This document shows, piece after piece, positions 7,349 through 15,799 of a stretch of 18,151 nucleotides of DNA; position 1 is the stretch's first letter, and every line of letters starts with the position of its first letter. The translations under genes were made by a program, and so were the position numbers. Source of the stretch: Cylindrotheca closterium (lineage: Eukaryota > Bacillariophyta > Bacillariophyceae > Bacillariales > Bacillariaceae). The stretch is from contig CAKOGP040000491.1 of NCBI GenBank assembly GCA_933822405.4, forward strand, positions 1 through 18,151, in the 5' to 3' direction. Below the pieces are notes generated by a model. The model was not told the DNA's origin, ran no database searches, and saw nothing but the letters and a program-made list of their open reading frames with translations.

Positions 7349-8222
7349 ATGTCCATCTTGGTGCAAACAAAATTATACCACAGTTTGTGGAAGGACTTCC
7401 TGATGTCAACAGTAGCTAAGGTCTTTGTCATCACTGGAACTGCATCTGGAACTGGTAATGTTGCTGCAAGAATAGTGGCCAAGCTTGGCGGTGTAGCTGT
7501 TTTGCTCAATGGAAAGTCTGAGCGCTCCAACAAGTCTTTGGCGGCCATGAAAGAGGATAATCCTGAAGGCAAGTTGTGCCCATCAAGTGCAACTTGCAAA
7601 GCTTCCAGTCTGTCAAGAAAGCCATCGCTGAGATCAAGAGCAAGTACTCTAGCATTTATTGCCTCGCACAATGCTGGTATCATGGCCACTCCTGATAAGG
7701 CCACTGTCAACGGCTACAACACCCAAATGCAAACCGATCACCTCTCTCATTTCCTACTCGTTGAGGAACTCATGCCTGTACTAGGGGCCGGAGCTGCTGC
7801 TAATGTCGCCGCCCGGATTGCGGCCATATAGTTTCGGACGTCATCACTGTCATACCCCAAACAAGGGACTTGCAGAAGAGTATTTTGGCAAGAACAGTGG
7901 AAGCTTGAGAGTTAATGAGGTCTATCATCAATACTTCCAGACCAGCTCGCCAATTTGGTTCACATCTACAGTCTTCACAACAAATTGAAGGAATCTGGAT
8001 CCAAGATCTGCGCCATCCGTGCCCACCTTGGTGGTTCTGATACAGGACTGGGCACACACCTGAATTATGGATTCTTTTGGAATAATCTTCTCAAACTCAT
8101 TGGTTGATTGACGATGCAGACCTCTCAAGATGGTGCCATTGCATTCAGATGGATCCTGACCATAATGAGAGTGGTCCTCGGGGCAGGCCTTGCCCATAAC
8201 GCATTGTCTTGGCTCCAAGAGA
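7349..8222 (+). pseudogene. Short-chain dehydrogenase/reductase (retinol-dehydrogenase-like) pseudogene
   Basis: Family landmarks appear in order: VFVITGTASGTG (Rossmann TGxxxGxG cofactor loop), HNAGIMA (NNAG-like motif), HLSHFLLVEELMPVL, then LANLVHIYSLHNKLKESGSK with AHLGGSDTGL (the HPG loop equivalent), and MQTSQDGAIAF. The pieces lie in different frames. A one-base loss near 7577 and a two-base loss near 7667 bracket a middle block (CNLQSFQSVKKAIAEIKSKY in the alternate frame). A stop occurs at 7829-7831 and further breaks follow. The catalytic Tyr codon is at 7932-7934 (YFQT), but the codon expected for the catalytic Lys (7944-7945) has lost one base. The gene is therefore dead at the active site. 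The native substrate cannot be told. Confidence 0.85.
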
Positions 8223-8657
8223 AACCAAATAGCTATTAATATAGTAACAAGGATGTTCTTGCCTCTAACAAATGTTGCCTTTGTCCGGTTGATAGATTGG
8301 CCCAATGGGTCGCACAACGTAAATATTTTAAAGACTCATACAAAGTTATTTTATACAATACAGACCACCAAAAACAACTTCCAATACTGTCTTATTTTGT
8401 GCGACCAACTTCATTCATGTGTTGACATGTGAGGATGCTCATGGCATGTATCACAGTCACAAATAAACCAGCATTGCTGTCAAAGCGAGTATAATAAGGT
8501 GCAAAAACTCTTTGCAAACATGTAGGCAGCCGAAGCCTTGGGAGCTGCAGTTTCCTTTGGCTAACAAGCCAGTTGTTGGAGTATACAGTGTTGTCAGCTC
8601 AGCAGTTGGAATAACTGCTGGCCGTGGATACATGCCAATAGCAGGGTCTTGGGAACT
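8223..8657. other. 435 bp with no recognised gene
   Basis: This AT-rich stretch lies between the dehydrogenase pseudogene and the stop codon of the minus-strand repeat-domain gene. It would contain that gene's 3' untranslated region. Short frames occur on the plus strand, one extending antisense through the gene's last exon, but none has recognisable motifs. I see no RNA gene, repeat or element end. Confidence 0.5.
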
Positions 8658-11164
8658 TTACTTTCTGATCGTTTTCATGGCTGATTTTGAGGACACCAGC
8701 CCCATGGTTACCATTGCAAATGGCGAATCTTCGATAGGCTGGACAGCTTGCATCATGTAATTCATAACCCTGGTATGTTCTACAATGGCGCTTGCCAGCT
8801 CTATACCAGTTGGAATATCTGCATTCACTATACTGGTGCTTCGATCTGCCACGATAGATTGCCTTTCATTGTTCTTTTTGGACACAAATATAGCTTCGAT
8901 ATTCCATTCGACGTACACATTGTACCGCTTGTCGGGCTTGTCGGATCCGAACTCTTTGTGATAAAGTGAAGCGTCCATAGAATCAAATTTGGCTCCAAAA
9001 ATTGTCTTCAGCCTACATCATCGTCCGCAAAAAAGAACGAAGTGTTAGTTTTACAGAGAAGGCTTCCATGGAAACATATCACTTCTTCGGCGATCGAAGA
9101 AAACTTTACTCACTGTTTTGTAAAGAATTTCACAGTATTCTTGCGCAACTTTTCGTAGGCAGCATCAGATGGATCCTCGTTAACCGACATGAGATTCAAC
9201 GCAATACAAACCTCTGTACAGCTAACTCGTATCTGGCCATCCTCCAACTCTTTGGGTTCGGCCAACTCCACCATGGGCACCTCCGGTTCTTTGGATTTTC
9301 TTTTTTTCTTTTTCTTCTCTTTCTTGGGTGCGGGTTCCGGCGTCAACTCGGCTTTCTTTTTTGGTTCTGTCTCTTTCGCTTGCATTGGTTCCCTGTTGGG
9401 CTCTGCCTCTTGCTTTTCTATCTTAGGTTCAGGTTCAGGTTCAGGCTCAGGTTCAGGCTCAGGTTCTGGCTCAGGTTCTGGTTCAGGTTCGGGCTCAGGT
9501 TCTGGCTCAGGTTCTAGATCTGGTTCAGGCTCTGGCTTCGACTTGGCTCTCTTTTTCGGTTCTGCCTGTTGTGATTGCATTGGTGCCGTCTTGGCCCCTT
9601 TTTCTTGCACATGCGTTGGCTCCATCTCTGGTTCTGGCTCTGGTGGTGCTGGCAGCAATTCAATTGCAGCTTCGAATTTGCCATCTTCAATCGTCATGGT
9701 CTCTCTTTTCTTTGCCTTCGCCGTCTTTCGCATAGAGACTTCGGAAGTTCTGGCAAAACACACAGGTTCCAATTGCTTAATATGTGTTAGAAGGGAGCCA
9801 ATGTCCACTTTGATCACCAATTTTCGCAAGGTCTTTTCATCCGGTGCATCTTTCTTCTTGAAAGTAATATCAGCTAAATACTCAACACACATGTTGTATC
9901 GGGGCTCTGGAATGCCAGCATTGAACTTGGTTTCCTTTTCGGTGAGTTGCATACCCAGAAGGTTTTCTGGATAGTCTCGTCTCAGAATGGTATAAAAGTA
10001 CCGTAGCACCAGATCCTTGAATTGTTCCAGCTCCTTGTCATTAGGTAATTCGGCGGGTGGTTCTGCATACACGGATAATGCAAGAAACACGGGAACTTGG
10101 CGATGGACAATTTCTTCTGTTGGTGCTTTGTCGGCTTGTTCTTCTTTTTTTGGTTTGGGCTTTGGCTCACCAGCTGGTTCGCCGTCTTGTGGCTCTCCTT
10201 CTTCACCAGGCTCTTGTTCGTCCTCTTCCTCTTCCTCTTCCGGCTTTTTCTTCTCTTTCGGCGGTGGCGGCGGTACCGATTCCAGTTCCTGAGTTTCAGG
10301 ATTTTCCATGCCACAAACTTGAACAGAAACCGTTGTGACCGCCACGTAGGGAGATCCATCGATTTCTCTTAACCCATACACATATTGTATACATTCATCC
10401 CCTGCACATGCTTTCATGATTATGGCAAAGAGTTCATCACTGCTTGGTGGATCACTGGAAAAAGTTGCAGTCGCAGCCTCGTAGTAGTAGAAGCGAAATG
10501 GATCATTGGGCGCTTTGGCACCATTATCGGCCTTTATCAGCTCTAGTTCCAAGTTGAGAAAGGTGTCTGGGTACTCGCGTTCCAATAAATCGACAATTCG
10601 TTCCTTTGTCTTCCTCTGAAATTTCTTGATCTCCTTGTCGGTTGGTGGTCTGGCTTCATCATCACACGAGGGTTCATCAGTCCCAATGGCCACAAAGAAT
10701 GGCGGTGCCTTGACAACAAAGACTTCATTGCTACCATCGTCATTCATCCGTCTCGCGACTACCTCAATAGCTGTGCTGTAGGGGGAGTCGTTGGAGAGTT
10801 TCTTGACGAATTCGCACAAGTAGTCCATGCTGTCACCAGCTACCATCGTTTGAAATATTTTGTTTCCGTTTGGTGCCCTCGTCGAACCAAAGACTCCTTT
10901 GCCACTGAGTTGGACCAGCATGTTGAAATTGTCGGCCAGATTCTCAATGCCTTGGACCGGTCCATATTTGGCTGAGTTGACAGTAAGGCGAAGCTTCTCA
11001 AAGCTGTGCTTCTTGTTTCCATAAGCGTGTTTCAGCAATTTCGACCAAAAACTTTGCGTTTTCTTTCGAAAGTCATTAGTCTCCTCTTCATTTGGCTCGC
11101 GAGAAGTGTTACCTGGTGGCAACACGAGTGCAATGAAAAAGTCTGGAATTGCAACCTCGGTCAT
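8658..11164 (-). CDS. Four-repeat-domain protein with acidic and Glu-Pro linkers, two exons
   Basis: Exon 1 is 11164-9114 and exon 2 is 9012-8658. The 101-bp intron (9013-9113) starts GTGAGT, ends TAG and has an ACTAAC branch-like site. Splicing gives 801 residues. The start is the first ATG in frame, although the frame is open further upstream to 11341. I see four diverged copies of one domain of about 125 residues (about 5-139, 155-280, 358-480, 650-780). Each opens with a hydrophobic FFxALxL-like strand. A Pro/Asn-Glu-Glu helix with Phe follows, then a YNxxVEYxAxIxF-like segment, and three of the four end near an EV/R motif. Linkers are Pro/Glu/Lys-rich, including a long Glu-Pro tract (about 544-585). 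No catalytic residues, membrane segment or signal peptide are apparent. I do not recognise a named family. A structural or adhesive role is only a guess. Confidence 0.8.
9013..9113 (-). other. Intron of the four-repeat-domain gene
   Basis: Without splicing, the frame would end at the TGA that overlaps the donor. The donor is GTGAGT at 9113, the acceptor TAG ends at 9013, and ACTAAC lies about 30 bases before the acceptor. Joining keeps the frame and restores the fourth copy of the domain (VKFFTKQ joined to LKTIFG). Confidence 0.85.
9425..9534 (-). repeat. Hexanucleotide repeat encoding a Glu-Pro tract
   Basis: On the plus strand the unit is AGGTTC with AGGCTC and TGGTTC variants. On the coding strand it gives Glu-Pro dipeptides repeated about 17 times with a Leu/Asp interruption. 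Glu-Pro tracts form stiff extended spacers. Here the tract sits between the third and fourth domain copies. The unit is in frame, so length change by slippage would leave the protein readable. Confidence 0.9.
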
Positions 11165-11736
11165 TTCAAGTTGTGTGAGGGTGTTGTCGTTTGTTGAGCT
11201 TATTTTCCAGTTTGGATTTTTGTGAGGATCCTTGGGTTTTCTGCGCGGTATGGAATGGCTGATGACCGTTTTTGGTCTTTGGTTGCGCCGACGAATATAA
11301 TAATCGACGACGCGCGTTATACTAAAGGCAGAGAGAACCACCTTTCAGTCGGGGATTGCCAGAACCTGGTACTATCATAGTATTTTGGAAAGGCGATTTG
11401 CACGGAGAACATTTCGATACATTATCCAAACACCGGCCATTGCAGAATGGCTTTGCTGATTTTGGACATGATGAGAATCCTTTTTTGAAGGCAGTGATCT
11501 TCGTTGTCATGACTGACTCCGAAATAGAATCATTTAGGACTACCAGCCGTAGCCACTTATTTCAACTAGTGTGCAGCAGCGTAGACGAAGATTTTTTAAA
11601 AATGGCGTCACCATTCGACTGCTTTGACTAATATCTGAATAATGTTATCGGTATCATACTTGTTTGTAGGAATTGGAATGCCCCTTGGAATCAGCAACAA
11701 TTTTTAAGTGAGATGAACAACATCTACTGCATTACC
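11165..11736. other. 572-bp interval between MOT1 and the repeat-domain gene
   Basis: Both flanking genes are on the minus strand, so this holds the MOT1 3' region and the promoter/leader of the repeat-domain gene. The repeat-domain frame is open upstream to 11341 but lacks an ATG there. A minus-strand frame with ATG at 11508-11510 (62 residues, six Cys, ending 11322) and a plus-strand frame at 11356-11631 overlap each other. Neither has a recognised motif. The Cys-rich frame could be a separate small gene or a 5' exon, but no clear splice join was found. Confidence 0.35.
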
Positions 11737-13263
11737 CTATTCGCGATGCAAAGGCGAATATTCTTCATTCCCTGCGCTATCTTCAGTGGCAAGATCTGTG
11801 TCGCCTGTCACCCCATCGTTACTACTTCCCTCCACATGTCCACTTTCATGCAGTAGATACGTTATCAGCCCACATAGGGTACCGACGTGGGTTTTACCTG
11901 TTCCTACAATAATCAATCCCGTCATTAAGGTCACTGTCAAGTCTGGTTGCTTTCCAGGAGCAAAAGCTGTCCAAGACGTTCCTTCTTTGGGGTGTGCCAC
12001 ACTCGACACTCCTGTCAGGGCCAATTCATGACCCGCAATGACTAATAGAAGGCCCAAGATAGAGCTGGGCAAGGCATCGAAAAGAGTCAAAAGGTATCCA
12101 TAGTGGGCCAAGATAGATAACGTGATTTTGAAGACTCCCAAAACGACCATGGAAAGGCCGGATTTCGCCCCAAGCTTGTTTTGTCCAGCCAGTCCTCCCG
12201 CACCATGACAATGTGGCATGGATCCCATTGGACAAAAAAATATGTTCATGAGTCCGATGGACCAGCTTACCGCACGGCGTTCCACTACAGGCTTGTCTGG
12301 AAATAGGTTTTTTGCCAAGAGACAAACACTGAGGCAAGAATTTAATGTAGTAAGAGGTAATTGGGGTAGTGTTCCTTCGAGAATACCTGTCTTCCAATCC
12401 CCCCATGTAGCCCCTTTGAGAGCATTGACAACAAACGCTTCGGATGTAAACTGTATTGTGTCCTTCTGGTCGAGGTCGCTGGACGAGTTGTTCGTATTGG
12501 CGTGTCTCGTATTCGTCAAGTTCATAACGGCAAGTATAATTCCTAGCAAAAACAAAGACAACCCCACTGGAAACTTTTGACGGAACTTTTGCCAGCATCC
12601 CACTGGTGTTCCAGAATGATGGTCACCACTGCTCGATAGTTGTGCCTTGAGAAAGTACAAGCAAGAAAGGCCCGAGAAAATGCTCCATAATTTACAATCA
12701 TATGGGTTTTCGATCCAAGGAAGCTCTTGAATCATATGAATTCCTTTGACAGCAAGCTTCCATCCCACTCCAAGTTGCAAGCCTCCAATTACTGAAGGAG
12801 GTATCCATCGATGCAAGGTATCAATCGCACCTGCAAATATACTAAAGAGTAGAAAGCAAATCCCAATTCCCACTCCGGCGATGCTGACTTCGAGCCTAGT
12901 CAAATCCGATGCAATAGCCAAGGAAGCAATTGCCTTCATTGGTTGCAATGGCATGGGAATGTCCCATACCAAGCCACCGGATATTATGTGCACGATTCCG
13001 GTTCCCAACAAGGTCGGTGCCAAGTAAATGGCGCGTTGCCGACTGAGTGCCACCAAAAGTGGTATGAGAGTACCAAAATCGCCACAACTACCACTGAGTT
13101 CGAGAAGATTGCAATTTTGACGCCACCAGGAAGCATCAGAAGCTGGTGATGACGGTGACAGAGATTCTTCAGACGGAGAAATTGGTGATGACTGCAACAG
13201 ATGGGATTCAGAAAGGATATTTTCCTCTATTTCTTCGTAAAAAATGCTACTAGTTTCCTCCAT
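11737..13263 (-). CDS. MOT1: MOT1-family molybdate transporter
   Basis: This encodes 508 residues in one exon, starting at the first ATG (13261-13263). The frame is open further upstream but without an ATG. It is a high-affinity molybdate importer related to SulP-type carriers, supplying molybdenum for the cofactor of nitrate reductase and other enzymes. The family signatures are clear: ELSGSCGDFGTLIP (55-68), IPMPLQPMKA (102-111), PQLPLTTLNS (300-309) and MPHCHGAGGLAGQ (349-361). About ten hydrophobic segments are visible. The N-terminal 45 residues are acidic and Ser-rich, and the C-terminal 50 are acidic, both presumably cytosolic. No STAS domain follows, which separates it from sulfate carriers. 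The gene diverges from MIC60. A fragment of its 5' end is duplicated at 7074-7237. The membrane (plasma or internal) cannot be told. Confidence 0.93.
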   Translation of the reverse strand: MEETSSIFYEEIEENILSESHLLQSSPISPSEESLSPSSPASDASWWRQNCNLLELSGSCGDFGTLIPLLVALSRQRAIYLAPTLLGTGIVHIISGGLVWDIPMPLQPMKAIASLAIASDLTRLEVSIAGVGIGICFLLFSIFAGAIDTLHRWIPPSVIGGLQLGVGWKLAVKGIHMIQELPWIENPYDCKLWSIFSGLSCLYFLKAQLSSSGDHHSGTPVGCWQKFRQKFPVGLSLFLLGIILAVMNLTNTRHANTNNSSSDLDQKDTIQFTSEAFVVNALKGATWGDWKTGILEGTLPQLPLTTLNSCLSVCLLAKNLFPDKPVVERRAVSWSIGLMNIFFCPMGSMPHCHGAGGLAGQNKLGAKSGLSMVVLGVFKITLSILAHYGYLLTLFDALPSSILGLLLVIAGHELALTGVSSVAHPKEGTSWTAFAPGKQPDLTVTLMTGLIIVGTGKTHVGTLCGLITYLLHESGHVEGSSNDGVTGDTDLATEDSAGNEEYSPLHRE

Positions 13264-13678
13264 TGTCCCTTTCTTGCCACCATTGAAGTGGTGTAATGCA
13301 ACATCTGATACCGGTACGATAGCTCTCAAAACGGGGGAGGCGTGGGGTTTGTATCCTCCCTTTTATCACTGCAAATCCCCGATTTGCTTCTGTACTGAAT
13401 CTTACGTACCGTACTGGTACCAGGCGACACAAATATAGTACGCATTCAGCCTTGTTGGCATCGGCAAGATCCAGACAACTCGAACTGAAGAGGCCAAGAC
13501 GAGACCGGATTCATTCTCCCCTCGTCCTATCTATAGATTTTGCTCTGTCAGTCGGCGTTAAGCAACACTGGATTCAAACCCGCAGTTCATCGGACCGAGA
13601 AGTTGATTATTTGATTCATCTGTTGGTTCATTCTATCAATAACCTCAGACACAAAACGGCAAAACCAAAAAGCCAATC
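13264..13678. promoter_or_regulatory. Shared divergent promoter region of MOT1 and MIC60
   Basis: The 415 bp separate two start codons pointing away from each other. Toward MOT1 there is a GATAAAAGGG-type TATA-like sequence near 13358-13367 and an ATATTTG near 13432-13438. Both are weak matches. The first 45 or so bases before the MOT1 start are conserved in the fragment at 7074-7237, so the copy included leader sequence. No long palindrome or repeat stands out otherwise. Confidence 0.4.
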
Positions 13679-15573
13679 ATGATATCACTTCGTCATGTTG
13701 CTCAACGAAGTAGTCGTCGACTATCCTCTTCTACTGGGATCACAAAACGAGCCTTGGCGACATCAAGACAAAAGAGGGCCCTGAATGAACAACAATTGGG
13801 CGAGTCCAAAACTGCTTCATCTGGAGGAACTCCACCTCCTCCACCACCGGGGGCATCCTCAAGCAGCAGCGGGTCCAGTGGCAGCAGCATGCCGTTGGTT
13901 GCTGCCGTAGTCGTTGCTGGAGGTGCTTTCGGTGCATATTACATGGATATGATTCCTGGACTTTCTCCTACAGATCCGTCGTATGTTAGTAAGAAAGAGG
14001 CCCCCTCCAATAAGCCAAAACCAGCTGCCAAGGAGGCTATGCCAGTGCAGACGGAGGAAAAGAAGGATGCTGTCAAGGAAGCCGAATCTGAAGGCACTCC
14101 CGTAGTTTCAGAAGTTTCAGAACCAGTTGGAAATCGTGTCATGGACATCACCTTGCCAGAAGGTACTTCGCGCTCTGCCCCTCCCGCACCTGTCATGGAT
14201 CACCCCACAGGAGGCAACCGCGTCAGTATGAAGCCCGCCGCACCAGAGGATGAAAGCAAGGCACACAGCGTTCCTTCCTCGGTCGACAAAGCCTTGAAAG
14301 AGTTGCAACAACAAATCTCCAAGGATGACACTGCTCGATCGCTTCTCGAGGCACACAAGGATTTGGCCTTGTTGGCCTCGATGGATTTGAGTGATCTCGA
14401 TGAGTTGTCCATGACCCAACTCAAGGTGCGGTTAGTGCAATTGTCCAAGGATATGGAGGAACGAACCAAATGGGAGGCAGTACGACTCAAGGAGTTCCTT
14501 GCCATGAAGGAGAAGGAAGTGGAAGACAAGTAAGTGGCGTTCACCCAAACTGAAGAAATCGATGGATAGTTTAGTGATTTCTCGATCCTGTAACTCGAAT
14601 TTATCATTCTCACTCCGTCATTTCCTTGTGCAGGTACACCTTGATTTTGAAGAGGCAACGGCTCGAAGCAGAGAGCCTCATGGACGAGCGAATGAATGAG
14701 CAAAAGGGTGCTCTAACAAAACAAGCTGCTGAAACCTTGAAGGAAAAGGAAGAAGCTTTGCAATCCATCATTGACAACTCACTCAAAATACAAGAACAAC
14801 ATTATTTAGATGAAAAGGCAAACTTTGAAAAGCTAACAGAGGAAAAGTACAACGCCAAGTACGAAGAACTCTACGGTACCTCCCTTGCGAAGGTCAAGGA
14901 AGAATACACAATCAAAATGGAGCAAAAAGTACAAAAGCTTGAAGCATTGGCCAAAAAGGTTTCCGATCTCGAATTCGCTCTACAGTCATCCACGGCGTAC
15001 AAATCTGGATCAGTCCAAGCCCATCGTATGAGTGCAGCCGCATTGGCCTTGATTGATAAGTTGGAATCCTCAGAACCGGCAGGCGCAGCTGTAGCAGCAC
15101 TGCATTCTGTTGCCGAGAGCAATCCAGTTGTGAATGCTGCTATTGGTGCTCTTCCCAATACCGTTGCTTCTTCTGGGGTTTCAACTTTGCAAGAATTGCA
15201 GACTACTTTTGAAGAAATTGTTCATCCCAAGTGTCGCCAAGCTGCCATGATCCCCGAAGGACAAACTGGTCTCGAAGGGCAGTTGATGGGAATGATCTTC
15301 TCGAGCCTTCGCTTCGCGCCTGGTCCCGACGATGCTGCTCCTGAACCGCAAAAGGATGATGCCGAATATGTCTTGGCACGTGCTCGTCGACATGTCCAAC
15401 TGGGAGAGCTGGAGCAAGCGGTTGAAGAAATGGCGAAGCTCAAGGGCCAAGCATCCTTCACGGCTAGTGACTGGACAAGTCAAGCGAAGGCGCGAGTGGC
15501 TGTCGAAAAGGCGCTCAAGGTGATTCGATTGGAATGCGCCTTGGCTAACGAAGCCTTGGCAAAGGATAATTGA
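13679..15573 (+). CDS. MIC60: MIC60/mitofilin, MICOS core subunit, two exons
   Basis: Exons 13679-14529 and 14634-15573 give 596 residues. MIC60 shapes mitochondrial crista junctions as the core of the MICOS complex in the inner membrane. The N terminus (MISLRHVAQRSSRRLSSS) is a basic, Ser/Arg-rich mitochondrial presequence. A Pro/Ser/Gly spacer is followed by one membrane segment (about 71-88, MPLVAAVVVAGGAFG). An intermembrane-space region rich in Pro/Lys/Glu comes next, and a long coiled coil (about 210-400). The C-terminal mitofilin domain includes CRQAAMIPEGQ, EYVLARARRHVQLGELEQAVEEM and DWTSQAKARVAVEKAL. Order and length fit the family. The assignment rests on this architecture and the C-terminal signature. 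The gene is followed in tandem by the phosphodiesterase gene. Confidence 0.92.
14530..14633 (+). other. Intron of MIC60
   Basis: The 104-bp intron has donor GTAAGT and acceptor TGCAG, with a TAACTC branch-like site near 14591 and a pyrimidine-rich end. Splicing joins GAC-AA to G-TAC and keeps the coiled-coil frame (EVEDK to YTLILKR). Unspliced, the frame ends at the TAA overlapping the donor. Confidence 0.92.
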
Positions 15574-15642
15574 CATCAATGTAAGAAAAGATAATCATCC
15601 CACATTACTAACATACATTATTATTAGATAGACTACGAGGAT

Positions 15643-15702
15643 TTCGAAATGAAAAACGTCAGCGATCGTTTTTTCGAAATGAAAAACGTCAACGATCGTT
15701 TT
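15643..15702 (+). promoter_or_regulatory. Tandem 30-bp repeat with TGACGT cores upstream of the phosphodiesterase gene
   Basis: Two consecutive 30-bp units (15643-15672 and 15673-15702) differ at a single base. Each holds TTCGAA, a TGACGT half-site on the minus strand (ACGTCA on the plus), and the palindrome CGATCG. The pair lies 98-157 bases before the ATG at 15800, and 70 or more bases after the MIC60 stop. TGACGT is the bZIP/CRE core. In diatoms such cores are known from CO2/cAMP-responsive promoters. A regulatory role here is inference from position and repetition. Confidence 0.55.
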
Positions 15703-15799
15703 TTTCTTCTTCCCATCTCTCTCGCGCTTCACACAAAACAAGCGAAAGCATCACTGGTGATTGAAAGTGGACGATGAACAACCCCGCTTACCAAATAAG

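Noticed and set aside
8512..8760. Plus-strand 82-residue frame
   Set aside because: Its 3' half lies antisense to the last exon of the repeat-domain gene, and no family features are seen.
9189..9974. Long plus-strand frame rich in Gly-Ser (and another rich in Phe/Arg at 9002-9517)
   Set aside because: These are the antisense of the Glu-Pro coding tract. The opposite strand has a far longer frame with a consistent domain pattern and an intron.
10017..10372. Three overlapping plus-strand frames rich in Ser/Gly/Pro or Leu/Phe
   Set aside because: They are shadows of the acidic linker of the minus-strand repeat-domain gene.
12026..12598. 190-residue minus-strand frame inside MOT1
   Set aside because: It is an alternate-frame shadow. 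The MOT1 frame carries all family signatures through this stretch.
13264..13329. 22-residue N-terminal extension of MOT1
   Set aside because: The frame is open there but the upstream start is TTG. The first ATG at 13261-13263 is the likelier start.
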